Assembly (NCBI GenBank): GCA_046047615.1
Contig: JBJOHO010000050.1
Location: 1-64,000 of the forward strand
Direction of reading: 5' to 3'
DNA: 64,000 nt
From: ZC4RG30 sp046047615
GTDB lineage: Bacteria; Pseudomonadota; Gammaproteobacteria; Steroidobacterales; Steroidobacteraceae
Shown one piece after another: positions 24,745-34,119 of this stretch. A program made the position numbers and the translations under genes. Below the pieces are notes generated by a model that was not told the origin of the DNA, did not search any database, and worked only from the letters and a program-made list of their open reading frames with translations. Each line of letters opens with the position of its first letter. Position 1 is the first letter of the stretch.

Positions 24745-25686
24745 TCAGCCGGCCCACTGCGTGGTCGGCAGGTAGTGGTCCACCAGCAGCGCGAGGAACA
24801 GCCACATGAGGTACTGCACCGAATAACGGAACAGCTTCATCGGCATGTCCTGGCGCGCGGTGAACTTGAGGACGAGCGCGTAGTAGACGAAGACCGCGTC
24901 GAGGACCACGGCAGCGCCGAGGTAGACCAGCCCGCTCATGCCGGTGAGCCAGGGCAGCAGCGTGACCAGCACCATGATCACCGTGTAGAGCATGACGTGC
25001 AGCCGCGTGAACTCGACGCCGTGGGTGACCGGCAGCATGGGGATGCCGACCTTTGCGTAGTCGTCGCGGCGCGCGATGGCGAGCGCCCAGAAATGCGGCG
25101 GCGTCCAGGCGAAGATGATCAGGAACAGCAGCAGCGCATGCGGGTCGATGGTGTTGGTCACGGCCGCCCAGCCCAGCACGGGCGGCGCGGCACCTGCGGC
25201 GCCCCCGATGACGATGTTCTGCGGCGTGGCCCGCTTGAGCCAGACCGTGTAGACCAGTGCGTAGCCGATCAGCGAGGCGAAGGTGAGCACCGCGGTCAGC
25301 ACGTTCACGAAGCCGGCCAGCACCACCATCGACACCACGCCCAGCAGCACCGCAAAGCGCAGGGCGTCGCGGTCCGTCAGCCCCCCGGTCGGCAGGGGGC
25401 GCGATCGCGTGCGCATCATGCGGGCGTCGATCCGCTGGTCGACCAGCTGGTTCAGCGTGGCGGCTGATGCTGCCGCAAGGCCAATGCCGAGATTTCCCAG
25501 CACCAGCGCGTCCAGTGGCGGCAGCCCCGGTGCCGCCAGCAAGGTGCCGACGATCGACGTCAGCACGATGAGCGCCACGACCTTCGGCTTGGTCAGCTCA
25601 AGGTAGAGGCGCCAGCGGGCCGGCGTGACGGCGGCAAGGGGAGGAGACTCGGGAGTGGCCACGGCGGTTGCACGGTGAAGGGCCAC
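24745..25686 (-). CDS. ctaB: Protoheme IX farnesyltransferase (heme O synthase)
   Basis: About 313 aa integral membrane prenyltransferase. It transfers farnesyl to heme b, the first step to heme A for the oxidase encoded at 31.6-38.3 kb. Diagnostic motifs are LELTKPKVVALIVLTS, NQLVDQRIDARMMRTRSRPLP and the DDYAKVGIPMLPVTHG loop. Start choice is uncertain: GTG codons occur at 25707, 25686 and 25662, none with a strong ribosome-binding site; I show the middle one. It is detached from ctaA: the bio operon lies between, on the other strand. Confidence 0.92.
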   Translation of the reverse strand: MALHRATAVATPESPPLAAVTPARWRLYLELTKPKVVALIVLTSIVGTLLAAPGLPPLDALVLGNLGIGLAAASAATLNQLVDQRIDARMMRTRSRPLPTGGLTDRDALRFAVLLGVVSMVVLAGFVNVLTAVLTFASLIGYALVYTVWLKRATPQNIVIGGAAGAAPPVLGWAAVTNTIDPHALLLFLIIFAWTPPHFWALAIARRDDYAKVGIPMLPVTHGVEFTRLHVMLYTVIMVLVTLLPWLTGMSGLVYLGAAVVLDAVFVYYALVLKFTARQDMPMKLFRYSVQYLMWLFLALLVDHYLPTTQWAG

Positions 25687-25691
25687 ATAGC

Positions 25692-26444
25692 CTAGCAGAT
25701 CGGCCACGACGGCCAGCGGCAGGTCAGGGCGGCGACGGGCGTGCCGGGCAGTGTCCGTGCGACCGTCCAGACCTCCACCGGCCCGGCGCCGTCCGCCTTG
25801 AGAGCCTTCACCACCGCCCGCAGCGTGCTGCCCGTGGTCAGCACGTCGTCGACCACCGCGACGGGGCAGCCGCGCCAGCGGCCCAGTTCGGCTGCAAACG
25901 CCTGCTCGAGGTTTGCTGCGCGGTCCGTGGCACCCAGCCCGGACTGCGCGGCCGTGTGCCGCAGCCGTTGCAGCAGGCCGGTCCGCACGGGCCGCGCCAG
26001 CACCCGGCCCGCCTGCCGGGCCAGCAGTTCCGCCTGGTTGTAGCCGCGCTCCGCCAGCCGCAGCGGGTGCAGGGGGACTGGGAGGATCTGCAGGTCGGGC
26101 GCCGCGGCCCCCTGGGCCTGCCGTGCCTCGCCGAGCAGCTGTCCCAGCACCCGCCCCGCGGGAATCGCCCCCGCGAACTTCAGGTCGCGGACCAGGGTGG
26201 CCAAAGGTTCAGCGTAGGCCCAGGGGGCCAGTGTGCACTGCGCCCCGGCCAGTGGGTCGTGCAGCCACGGGGAATCCAGCCAAGGCAAGGCTTCCTCGCA
26301 GTCCGGGCACAGATCCACAGCCCGACCGCTGTCATCCAGCCGGCCGTCGCCGTCACAGAGCAGACAGACCGGAGGCGCCGCGAGTAGTGTCATGCGGCGA
26401 CGCAGCGTGGTCAGAAAACGATCAAGCGTCGACCGATATGCCAT
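25692..26444 (-). CDS. ComF-family phosphoribosyltransferase-like protein
   Basis: 250 aa. N-terminal zinc-finger-like part with CLLC and CPDC pairs (about 29-55). It is followed by a PRTase fold with the pyrophosphate/ribose loop VAVVDDVLTTGSTL and the ERGYNQAELLARQAG segment typical of ComF/GntX. Members take part in DNA uptake or nucleotide salvage; the reaction here is unknown. In gammaproteobacteria the gene commonly sits beside bioB, as here (divergent, 97 bp apart). The start ATG at 26444 is chosen from the family N-terminus; ATG 26393 is possible. Confidence 0.87.
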   Translation of the reverse strand: MAYRSTLDRFLTTLRRRMTLLAAPPVCLLCDGDGRLDDSGRAVDLCPDCEEALPWLDSPWLHDPLAGAQCTLAPWAYAEPLATLVRDLKFAGAIPAGRVLGQLLGEARQAQGAAAPDLQILPVPLHPLRLAERGYNQAELLARQAGRVLARPVRTGLLQRLRHTAAQSGLGATDRAANLEQAFAAELGRWRGCPVAVVDDVLTTGSTLRAVVKALKADGAGPVEVWTVARTLPGTPVAALTCRWPSWPIC

Positions 26445-26451
26445 GTGCAGG

Positions 26452-26480
26452 TTGACAGCGCGTGGAAGCGTCCCGACCAT
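26452..26480 (+). promoter_or_regulatory. Possible sigma-70 promoter for the biotin operon
   Basis: TTGACA at 26452-26457 (perfect -35), 17-bp spacer, GACCAT at 26475-26480 (three of six for -10). It is 61 bp upstream of the bioB start. I see no convincing BirA operator palindrome in the comF-bioB intergenic region. Confidence 0.35.
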
Positions 26481-26541
26481 CCTGCGCGTCCTGCGGCCCT
26501 GCCGGCCGTTCCTTTGGTGGCCTTTTCCGGGATATCCCTCC

Positions 26542-27558
26542 ATGAATGCCGTAGTCCAGGAACACAGCACCAGTACGTCCCCTCTGACGCGCCATGACTG
26601 GCGACTGGACGAAGTGCTGGCGCTGTTCGACCAGCCGTTCATGGACCTGCTGTTCCGGGCCCAGCAGGTGCACCGGGCGCACCATGCGCCAAACCGCGTA
26701 CAAATGAGCGCGCTGCTCTCGATCAAGACGGGCGGCTGCCCCGAAGACTGCGCCTACTGCCCGCAGAGCGTGCACTACGAGACCGGCGTGGCGCGCGAGG
26801 ACCTGATGAGCGTGGAGGCCGTGGTCGATGCGGCGCGGCAGGCGCAGGCGGCCGGCGCCACGCGCTTCTGCATGGGAGCGGCCTACCGCTCGCCGAAGAA
26901 GAAGGATATCGAACGCATCGCCACCATGATCCGCGAGGTGAAGGCGCTGGGTCTCGAGACCTGCGCCACGCTGGGCATGCTGTCGCCGGAGCAGGCGCAG
27001 GAACTCAGCGAGGCCGGCCTGCACTACTACAACCACAATGTCGACAGTTCGCCCGAGTACTACGAGCGCATCATCAGCACCCGCAGCTACCAGCACCGCC
27101 TGGACACGCTGCAGGCCGTGCGCGAGGCGGGCCTCAAGGTGTGCAGCGGCGGCATCGTCGGCATGGGCGAGACGCGCGCGGACCGCGCCGGCATGCTGGT
27201 CACGCTGGCCAACCTGCCCGAACACCCGCAGAGCGTGCCGATAAACCAGTTGGTCCAGGTGCAGGGCACGCCGCTGGCCGGCACGCAGCGGGCCGACCAC
27301 TTCGAGTTCATCCGCACCATCGCGGTGGCCCGGATCCTCATGCCGGCGTCCCAGGTCCGCTTGTCTGCCGGCCGCCAGGAGATGTCCGACGAGGCCCAGG
27401 CGCTGGCCTTCATGGCCGGTGCCAACTCCATTTTCTACGGCGAGAAGTTGCTGACCACGGGCAACCCGGACGTCGAGCGCGACCGGGCGCTGCTGGCCCG
27501 CTTGCAGATCGAGCCCGAAACCCAGCAGCAGACCCTGTCCCGCAGCGGCTGCTGCTGA
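26542..27558 (+). CDS. bioB: Biotin synthase
   Basis: 338 aa radical-SAM enzyme that inserts sulfur into dethiobiotin. The radical-SAM cluster motif is CPEDCAYCPQSVHY (CxxxCxxC). Later elements YYNHNVDSSPEYY, KVCSGGIVGMGE and the NSIFYGEKLLTTGNP end are typical of BioB and contribute the auxiliary 2Fe-2S site. ATG at 26542 is used; an upstream in-frame ATG at 26233 would run through the divergent comF gene. First gene of bioBFHCD. Confidence 0.97.
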   Translation: MNAVVQEHSTSTSPLTRHDWRLDEVLALFDQPFMDLLFRAQQVHRAHHAPNRVQMSALLSIKTGGCPEDCAYCPQSVHYETGVAREDLMSVEAVVDAARQAQAAGATRFCMGAAYRSPKKKDIERIATMIREVKALGLETCATLGMLSPEQAQELSEAGLHYYNHNVDSSPEYYERIISTRSYQHRLDTLQAVREAGLKVCSGGIVGMGETRADRAGMLVTLANLPEHPQSVPINQLVQVQGTPLAGTQRADHFEFIRTIAVARILMPASQVRLSAGRQEMSDEAQALAFMAGANSIFYGEKLLTTGNPDVERDRALLARLQIEPETQQQTLSRSGCC

Positions 27559-27568
27559 CGGGCGCGCC

Positions 27569-28759
27569 TTGCGACGCGCCCCGTCGGCGGCGCGCGAGGC
27601 GCTGCAGGAACTGGAGGGCCGCGCACTGCGCCGGCGGCGTCGCTGCGTGCAGGGATTCACCCGGCCGGGCCTGTCCACGCACGTGATCGTTGACGGTCGC
27701 GCCAGCCTGAACTTCTGCAGCAACGATTATCTCGGTCTGGCCCGCGATCCCCGGCTCGCCGAGGCCATGGGCCGAGCCGCCGCAGCCAGCGGCAGCGGCA
27801 GCGGCGCCGCGCATCTGGTCACCGGTCACGGCGCCGAACACCATGCCCTGGAAGAGGAACTCGCTGCGTTCACGGGCCGCGAGGCGGCGTTGCTGTTCTC
27901 CACCGGCTACATGGCGAACCTGGGCGCCCTCACGGCCTTGGCCGGCCGCGGCGAGGGGGTGCTGCAGGATCGGCTCAACCACGCCTCGCTGCTGGATGCC
28001 GCGCGTCTCGCCGGCGCCGACCTGCAGCGTTACGCGCATCTGTGTGTGGGCGATGCAGCGCAGCGCCTCGAGGCCGCCGGCGGGCGCTGCACGGTGCTGG
28101 CGACGGACGGCGTCTTCAGCATGGATGGCGATCTTGCTCCGTTGCCGCAACTGGCTGGTCTCGCACGCGACCACGCCGCCTGGTTCGTCGTCGATGATGC
28201 CCACGGCCTCGGCGTGCTGGGTCCCGGGGGGCGTGGCAGCGTCCTGGCCGCAGGGCTCGATGAGGCGGCGGTTCCGCTGCTGGTAGGCACGCTGGGCAAG
28301 TCCTTCGGCAGTTTCGGTGCCTTTGTCGCCGGTCCGGCGGACCTGGTCGAGCTGGTGATGCAGCGGGCCCGCAGCTACATCTACACCACGGCGCTGCCGC
28401 CGCCGGTGGCCGCTGCCACGCGCGCGGCCCTGCGTATCGCGGAGGCGGAGTCCTGGCGGCGCCAGGTCCTTGCACAGCACGTCGCGGCATTCCGCAGCGG
28501 CGCCCGCGAACGCGGTCTCGCCCTGGGGGACTCCACGACCCCGATCCAGCCGCTCCTCGTCGGCGATGCCGCCTTGGCCTTGCAGGCCAGCCAGCGCCTG
28601 TTCGAGGCCGGCTATTGGGTCGCCGCCATCCGCCCCCCAACGGTTCCGGCCGGCACGGCGCGGCTGCGCGTGACCCTGACGGCAGGCCACACCACGGCCG
28701 AAGTGGAAGGGCTGCTCGATGCCCTGGTCCGCGTGCTGCCGCCCCGGGAGCCTTCGTGA
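27569..28759 (+). CDS. bioF: 8-amino-7-oxononanoate synthase
   Basis: 396 aa PLP enzyme condensing pimeloyl-ACP with alanine. The LNFCSNDYLGL and SGSGAAHLVTGHGAEHHALE motifs, VVDDAHGLGVLG and the Schiff-base lysine in GTLGKSFGSFGAF are all present, as is the C-terminal AIRPPTVPAGTARLRVTL. The only start that keeps the conserved N-terminus is TTG at 27569, 10 bp after the bioB stop, a rare start that may lower expression relative to bioB. The stop overlaps bioH. Confidence 0.95.
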   Translation: MRRAPSAAREALQELEGRALRRRRRCVQGFTRPGLSTHVIVDGRASLNFCSNDYLGLARDPRLAEAMGRAAAASGSGSGAAHLVTGHGAEHHALEEELAAFTGREAALLFSTGYMANLGALTALAGRGEGVLQDRLNHASLLDAARLAGADLQRYAHLCVGDAAQRLEAAGGRCTVLATDGVFSMDGDLAPLPQLAGLARDHAAWFVVDDAHGLGVLGPGGRGSVLAAGLDEAAVPLLVGTLGKSFGSFGAFVAGPADLVELVMQRARSYIYTTALPPPVAAATRAALRIAEAESWRRQVLAQHVAAFRSGARERGLALGDSTTPIQPLLVGDAALALQASQRLFEAGYWVAAIRPPTVPAGTARLRVTLTAGHTTAEVEGLLDALVRVLPPREPS

Positions 28760-29532
28760 CGGGCCTGTACGTCGAGCGCCTCGGGGCTGGTGGATTGCCG
28801 TTGGTCTGCCTGCACGGCTGGGGCATGAACCTGCGGGTGTTCGATGCGCTGCGCGACCGGCTGGCGCCCCAGCGCGAGGTCATGCTGGTCGACCTGCCGG
28901 GCCATGGTGCCAGCGACTGGCAGGCCAGTGACGAGGCCTTCGAGGCGCAGTGCGCGCGCATTGCCGCGGTGCTGCCGCCGCGCTGCGCCGTGCTCGGGTG
29001 GTCGCTGGGGGCGCAGATGGCCCTCTGGCTGGCCCACCAGCAGCCCTCGCGCGTGCAACGCCTGGTGGTTGTCGCCGGCACACCGCGTTTTGTCAGTGAC
29101 GAGGAGTGGCCGCATGGTGTGGCGCCGGCGGTCATGCACCGGTTCGCCGTGCAGCTGGAGTCCGACTGGCAAGCCACGGTGCAGGAATTCCTGCAGCTGC
29201 AGCTGCGCGGCAGCCGCGAGGCCGGTCCCGCCTTGCGGTGGTTGCAGGACGCGCTGGCCCGCCACGGCGCCGCGTCCCGGCCGGCACTGGGCGCCGGGCT
29301 CCGCTTCCTGCGCGACAACGACCTGCGGCACCTGTGCGCGGCAATCGCGCAGCCGAGCCTTGTCGTGGCCGGCCAGCACGACCGCATCACGCCAGCCGCC
29401 GCCGCGGGTTGGCTGGCGCTGAACGTCGGGCAGGGACGGCATGTCGAGATCCCGCGTGCCGGCCATGTGCCCCAGCTGTCCCATGTCGAGACGCTCTGCG
29501 ATGCGCTCGAGGAGTTCCTCGCCGATGCCTGA
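28756..29532 (+). CDS. bioH: Pimeloyl-ACP methyl ester carboxylesterase
   Basis: 258 aa alpha/beta hydrolase that removes the methyl group placed by BioC to release pimeloyl-ACP. Nucleophile elbow is LGWSLGAQMALW. The oxyanion HGWGMN motif lies near residue 20, the Asp in VVAGQHDRITP, and the His in IPRAGHVPQLSH. GTG start overlapping the bioF stop (GTGA). Its position inside the bio operon next to bioC is strong support for BioH over a generic esterase. Confidence 0.94.
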   Translation: MTGLYVERLGAGGLPLVCLHGWGMNLRVFDALRDRLAPQREVMLVDLPGHGASDWQASDEAFEAQCARIAAVLPPRCAVLGWSLGAQMALWLAHQQPSRVQRLVVVAGTPRFVSDEEWPHGVAPAVMHRFAVQLESDWQATVQEFLQLQLRGSREAGPALRWLQDALARHGAASRPALGAGLRFLRDNDLRHLCAAIAQPSLVVAGQHDRITPAAAAGWLALNVGQGRHVEIPRAGHVPQLSHVETLCDALEEFLADA

Positions 29533-30412
29533 CAACCTGCCCCGCAACGCCCGCCCGGTGGGCCGCGCGTTCAGCCGTGCAGCACCGACCTACGACGACG
29601 TCGCCAGCCTGCAGCAGCAGGTCCGTGCGGGGCTGCTGGAACGGCTCGAGGTGCTGCCGGCGCGGCCGGCCGTGGTGCTGGACCTGGGTGCCGGCACCGG
29701 CGGTGCCACGCGCGAGCTCAAGCGCCGCTACGGCCGCGCCACGGTTGTCGGCCTGGACCTGGCCACCGGCATGCTGCGGCAGTTGGCCGCCCGCAGTTGG
29801 CCGTGGCGCCGCCTGCACGCGGTACAGGCCGACGCCGCCGCGCTGCCTCTGGCCGCGGCCAGCGTGGATCTGGTCTTCAGCAACCTGATGCTGCAATGGT
29901 GCCAGCCCCCGGATGCCGCACTGGCAGAGATCCGCCGCGTGCTGCGGCCGGGCGGGCTGCTGCTGCTCTCGAGCTTCGGTCCGGCCACCCTGCAGGAGCT
30001 GCGCCGTGCCTGGGCTGCGGTGGATGACGCCCCCCACGTCAACGAGTTCACCGATCTCCTCGACCTTGGCGCTGCCCTGCAGCGTGCCGGCTTCCACGAG
30101 CCGGTGCTGGACGTGGACCGGGTGTGCCGCTTCGTGCCGGACTGGCGCACGCTGGCGCTGCAGCTGCGAGGCATGGGTGCCAACCACGTGCCCGGTCGCG
30201 CCCCGGGACTCGCGGGCCGGCAGCGGCTGCAGGCCATGCAGGCCGCCTACGAGTCGTTCCGGCAGCCGCAGGGGCTCCCGGTGAGCTGGGAGATCGTCAA
30301 CGCCGTGGCATGGGCCCCGGCGGCCGCGGTGCGCCAGGAGCAACCCGGTGAACAGGTCTTCGGGCTGGACCAGCTGCGCCAGCGATTGCGGACGCGCAGA
30401 CAGGAGCACTGA
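29525..30412 (+). CDS. bioC: Malonyl-ACP O-methyltransferase
   Basis: 295 aa SAM-dependent methyltransferase that disguises malonyl-ACP so the fatty-acid machinery can build pimelate. It has VGRAFSRAAPTYDDVASLQ at the N-terminus (BioC-typical), the SAM motif VLDLGAGTGGATRELK, then VFSNLMLQWC and VLRPGGLLLLSSFGPATLQEL. ATG at 29525 overlaps bioH by 8 bp; the upstream ATG at 29441 lies inside bioH and is rejected. Confidence 0.95.
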   Translation: MPDNLPRNARPVGRAFSRAAPTYDDVASLQQQVRAGLLERLEVLPARPAVVLDLGAGTGGATRELKRRYGRATVVGLDLATGMLRQLAARSWPWRRLHAVQADAAALPLAAASVDLVFSNLMLQWCQPPDAALAEIRRVLRPGGLLLLSSFGPATLQELRRAWAAVDDAPHVNEFTDLLDLGAALQRAGFHEPVLDVDRVCRFVPDWRTLALQLRGMGANHVPGRAPGLAGRQRLQAMQAAYESFRQPQGLPVSWEIVNAVAWAPAAAVRQEQPGEQVFGLDQLRQRLRTRRQEH

Positions 30413-31089
30413 TGCAGCGCATCGAAGTCGACTGCAGCGTGTTCATCACCGGCACCGATACCGGCGTCGGCAAGACCCATGTGGCCGTGCAGCTGCTGCG
30501 GCAGCTGGCGCGCGAGGGTCGCCGGGTCGTCGGCATGAAGCCGGTGGCCGCCGGCGCACACCAGACCGTGGACGGCTGGCGCAACGAGGATGCACTGGCG
30601 TTGCTGGAGGCCAGCTCGGTCCCGTGCCACTACACGGAAGTCAATCCGGTCTGCCTGCCACGTGCCACCGCGCCCCATATTGCCGCCGCAGCCGACGGCC
30701 ACCGGCTGGACGTGTCCGCGCTGACGGCAGCCTGGCAGGTGCTGGCAGACAAGGCCGAGGTGGTCGTCGTCGAGGGTGCCGGCGGCTGGTTCGTTCCGCT
30801 GGCGGAACCTGCCGTCCGCGGCGAGCGCGGCCCGACGCTGGCCGACCTGGCTGTCGCGCTGCGTTTGCCGGTGATGCTGGTCGTGGGCATCCGGCTGGGG
30901 GCACTGAACCACGCCCTGCTGACGGCCGCCGCGCTCCAGGCCAGCGGTCTGCCGGTGGCCGGCTGGGTCGCCAACCACTGCGAGCCGGATTTTCATGACG
31001 CCGACGATTATGTCAGCGACCTGCAACGGCGCCTGCCATTTCCGTGCGTCGGCCGACTCGACTTCCAGCGTGCCGCCCGCGCATCATGA
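30412..31089 (+). CDS. bioD: Dethiobiotin synthetase
   Basis: 225 aa P-loop ligase that forms the ureido ring from 7,8-diaminopelargonate, CO2 and ATP. Walker A is ITGTDTGVGKTHVAVQLL, then GMKPVAAG, VVVEGAGGWFVPL and WVANHC. The start overlaps the bioC stop by one base (TGATG) with CAGGAG upstream. bioA, which makes the substrate, is not in this window and must lie elsewhere. Confidence 0.96.
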   Translation: MQRIEVDCSVFITGTDTGVGKTHVAVQLLRQLAREGRRVVGMKPVAAGAHQTVDGWRNEDALALLEASSVPCHYTEVNPVCLPRATAPHIAAAADGHRLDVSALTAAWQVLADKAEVVVVEGAGGWFVPLAEPAVRGERGPTLADLAVALRLPVMLVVGIRLGALNHALLTAAALQASGLPVAGWVANHCEPDFHDADDYVSDLQRRLPFPCVGRLDFQRAARAS

Positions 31090-31577
31090 CGGCTGCCATG
31101 GAGACGACCATCGAGCTGGCGCCGCACAACGCACTGACGACCTCCCAGGCGCAACGGTTCTTCCTCGGGATCTGCGCCGGCAGCTTCCTGCTGGCGGGAT
31201 CCCTCGCGATTCTGGGCTTCTGGCCCATCCTCGGTTTCGCCGGACTCGAGATGGCGGCTCTTGGATGGGCCCTCAAGCTCAGCCTCGACCGTCGCCACCG
31301 GAAGCAGACGATTCTCATTACCGACGACCAGATCCGGGTCCTGTTTTCGAAAAAAGACGGCCCGCCGGACGCTGTGGTATTTCCGCGCCACTGGGCTCAG
31401 GTTAAACTCCGGCGCCCGCGCGTCCCGCGGCATCCGAGCCGATTGGTCATCGAATGTTCCGGGAAGGGGTGCGAGGTCGGCCAGTTCCTCACCGAGGATG
31501 ACCGGCAACGCGTCGCGCGGCGGCTGCAGGGCCTGGTCGGCAAGACCGGTGAATCCCCCCAGCTCCCGCCGGCATGA
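31086..31577 (+). CDS. DUF2244 membrane protein
   Basis: 163 aa. Two hydrophobic segments (about 25-44 and 47-65: FFLGICAGSFLLAGSLAIL, then a Gly/Leu-rich helix) are followed by a cytoplasmic domain of about 100 residues with Arg-rich LDRRHRKQTILITDDQIRV. DUF2244 proteins are habitually encoded just upstream of coxB and are presumed to act in oxidase biogenesis; no activity is established. The ATG overlaps the bioD stop (ATGA), so it is coupled to the bio operon, and coxB follows after 36 bp. Confidence 0.86.
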   Translation: MTAAMETTIELAPHNALTTSQAQRFFLGICAGSFLLAGSLAILGFWPILGFAGLEMAALGWALKLSLDRRHRKQTILITDDQIRVLFSKKDGPPDAVVFPRHWAQVKLRRPRVPRHPSRLVIECSGKGCEVGQFLTEDDRQRVARRLQGLVGKTGESPQLPPA

Positions 31578-31613
31578 AGTCTGGACAGATCACAGGAAAG
31601 CCAAGGTCATCCG

Positions 31614-32456
31614 ATGTTCCGCAAAACAGGATTGCTGACTGCCGTCGCGGCATTGCTCGCCGCCCCTGCCGCCCGGGCGGATTGGGGTGCCCTGAACATG
31701 CCCAAGGGCGTCTCCACCATGTCCGGGGAGATCTACGACCTGCACATGCTCGTGCTGTGGTGGTGCGTGGCCATCGGCGCGTTCGTGTTCGGTTGGATGA
31801 TCCTGTCGCTCGTCAAATTCCGCAAATCCAAGGGTGCGGTGCCGGACACGACGATGGTGCACAGCACCCGGGCGGAGATCATCTGGACGGCCATCCCCGT
31901 GGTCATCCTCGTCCTCATGGCGGTGCCGGCAACCCGCACGCTGATCCACCTCGAAGACGCCACCAACACCGGCCTGACGGTGAAGGTCACGGCCTACCAG
32001 TGGAAGTGGCAGTACGACTATCTCGACAAGGGCGTGAGCTTCTATTCCACGCTGTCGCGTGACAGTGACGCGGCGCGCCAGTTGCAGTCCGGCACCGACC
32101 CTTCGTCGGTGCCCAACTACCTCCTTGAGGTCGACAAGCCCCTGGTCGTCCCGGTCGGCACCAAGGTGCGCCTGCTGCTGACGGCGAAGGATGTCATCCA
32201 TGCCTGGTGGGTGCCGGCGTTCGGCGTCAAGAAGGATGCGATCCCGGGCTTCGTCAACGAGGCGTGGTTCGAGGTCCAGGCCGACAAGCCCGGCACGTAC
32301 CGCGGCCAGTGCGTCGAGCTCTGCGGTCGCGACCACGGCTTCATGCCGATCGTGGTCGAGGCGAAGACCCAGGCGGAATTCGATGCCTGGCTCGCCGCGC
32401 AGCGCGGCGCCACGCAGCAGCAGGCCGCCGCTCCAGCCGCCACCACGGCCGGCTGA
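31614..32456 (+). CDS. coxB: Cytochrome c oxidase subunit II
   Basis: 280 aa. Signal peptide (about 1-22), two TM helices (about 45-67 and 87-108), and a periplasmic cupredoxin domain with the CuA ligands in CVELCGRDHGFMPIVVEA (C, E, C, H, M) and a further His in DVIHAWWVPAFGVK. TAYQWKWQYDY is the aromatic electron-entry patch. There is no fused cytochrome c domain; the tail is an Ala/Gln-rich 15-residue stretch. First structural gene of the aa3-type oxidase. Confidence 0.96.
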   Translation: MFRKTGLLTAVAALLAAPAARADWGALNMPKGVSTMSGEIYDLHMLVLWWCVAIGAFVFGWMILSLVKFRKSKGAVPDTTMVHSTRAEIIWTAIPVVILVLMAVPATRTLIHLEDATNTGLTVKVTAYQWKWQYDYLDKGVSFYSTLSRDSDAARQLQSGTDPSSVPNYLLEVDKPLVVPVGTKVRLLLTAKDVIHAWWVPAFGVKKDAIPGFVNEAWFEVQADKPGTYRGQCVELCGRDHGFMPIVVEAKTQAEFDAWLAAQRGATQQQAAAPAATTAG

Positions 32457-32492
32457 GTCGGCATCAACAAAGTTCACGGACAGGTAGCAATC

Positions 32493-34106
32493 ATGGCCAA
32501 TACCGAACACGCGGCCCACGCCGGGCACGACGACCACCACGGACCCGCCCGGGGCTTCATCCAGCGCTGGGTGTTCGCCACGAACCACAAGGACATCGGC
32601 ACGATGTACCTGGTGTTCGCCGGCATCCTGTTCCTGATCGGCGGCGGCATGGCCATGGTGATCCGCGCCGAGCTGTTCCAGCCGGGCCTGCAGTTCGTCG
32701 ACCCGCAGTTCTTCAACTCCATGACCACCGTCCACGCGCTGGCCATGATCTTCGGCGGCATGATGCCGGCCTGGACGGGGCTCGCCAACTGGATGATCCC
32801 GCTGCAGGTCGGTGCCGCCGACATGGCGCTGCCCCGCCTGAACAACTTCTCGTTCTGGCTGCTGCCCTTCGCCTGGCTGCTGTTGCTGCTGACCTTCTTC
32901 CTGCCGGGTGGTGCACCTGCCGGCGGCTGGACGCTCTATCCGCCCCTGGTGCTGCAGACGGGCGATGCCTTCCCGCTGGCCATGTTCTCGGTCCACCTGA
33001 TGGGCGCCTCGTCCATCATGGGCGCCATCAACGTGATCGTGACGATCATGAACATGCGGGCGCCGGGCATGGGCCTGCTCAAGATGCCGATGTTCTGCTG
33101 GACCTGGCTGATCACGGCCTACCTGCTGATCCTGGTGATGCCGGTCCTTGCGGGTGCGGTCACCATGCTGATCACCGACCACTTCTTCGGCACGACCTTC
33201 TTCGCTGCCGCCGGTGGCGGTGACCCGGTGATGTACCAGCACATCTTCTGGTTCTTCGGCCACCCCGAGGTCTACATCCTGATCCTGCCGTCCTTCGGCA
33301 TCGTCAGCGAGATCCTGCCGACCTTCGCGCGCAAGCCGCTGTTCGGCTATGAGTCGATGGTCTACGCCACCGCCTCGATCGGTTTCCTGTCCTTCATCGT
33401 CTGGGCCCACCACATGTTCACGGTGGGCATGCCGCTGGCCGGCCAGCTGTTCTTCATGCTGACCACGATGATGATTGCCGTGCCCACGGGCGTGAAGGTG
33501 TTCAACTGGTCGGCCACCCTGTGGCGCGGCTCGATCACCTTCGAAGTCCCGATGCTGTGGGCCATCGCCTTCCTGTTCCTGTTCACCATCGGTGGATTCT
33601 CGGGCCTGATGCTTGCGATGGCCCCGGCTGACTACCAGTACCACGACACCTACTTCGTCGTGGCCCACTTCCACTATGTGCTGGTGCCTGGCGCGCTGTT
33701 CGCCATCATCGCCGCGGTGTACTACTGGCTGCCCAAGTGGACCGGCCACATGTACGACGAGACCCTCGGCAAGTGGCACTTCTGGCTGTCCGCCGTGTTC
33801 GTGAACGTCCTGTTCTTCCCGCAGCACTTCCTCGGCCTTGCCGGCATGCCGCGCCGCATCCCCGACTACGCCACCCAGTTTGCAGACTGGAACATGGTGT
33901 CGTCCGTCGGCGCCTTCGGCTTTGGCCTGTCCCAGCTGCTGTTCCTGTACATCATCTGGAAATGCGTGAAGGGCGGCGAGAAGGCCACCTCGCACGTGTG
34001 GGAAGGCTCGCATGGCCTCGAGTGGGAAGTGCCGTCGCCGGCCCCGTACCACAGCTGGACCGAGCCGCCGGCGCTTGACGTCGTCAACCGCGGCGCCGCC
34101 CACTGA
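32493..34106 (+). CDS. coxA: Cytochrome c oxidase subunit I
   Basis: 537 aa, 12 TM helices. The active-site motifs are FWFFGHPEVYILILP (CuB His and cross-linked Tyr), VWAHHMFTVG, and HDTYFVVAHFHYVL (heme a3/a ligands). The K-channel region around PTGVKVFNW is intact. It reduces O2 at the heme a3-CuB centre and pumps protons. It is 36 bp after coxB with GGTAGC-type spacing and ends 13 bp before a small assembly gene. Confidence 0.97.
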   Translation: MANTEHAAHAGHDDHHGPARGFIQRWVFATNHKDIGTMYLVFAGILFLIGGGMAMVIRAELFQPGLQFVDPQFFNSMTTVHALAMIFGGMMPAWTGLANWMIPLQVGAADMALPRLNNFSFWLLPFAWLLLLLTFFLPGGAPAGGWTLYPPLVLQTGDAFPLAMFSVHLMGASSIMGAINVIVTIMNMRAPGMGLLKMPMFCWTWLITAYLLILVMPVLAGAVTMLITDHFFGTTFFAAAGGGDPVMYQHIFWFFGHPEVYILILPSFGIVSEILPTFARKPLFGYESMVYATASIGFLSFIVWAHHMFTVGMPLAGQLFFMLTTMMIAVPTGVKVFNWSATLWRGSITFEVPMLWAIAFLFLFTIGGFSGLMLAMAPADYQYHDTYFVVAHFHYVLVPGALFAIIAAVYYWLPKWTGHMYDETLGKWHFWLSAVFVNVLFFPQHFLGLAGMPRRIPDYATQFADWNMVSSVGAFGFGLSQLLFLYIIWKCVKGGEKATSHVWEGSHGLEWEVPSPAPYHSWTEPPALDVVNRGAAH

Positions 34107-34119
34107 CCTGCGTCCGGAA

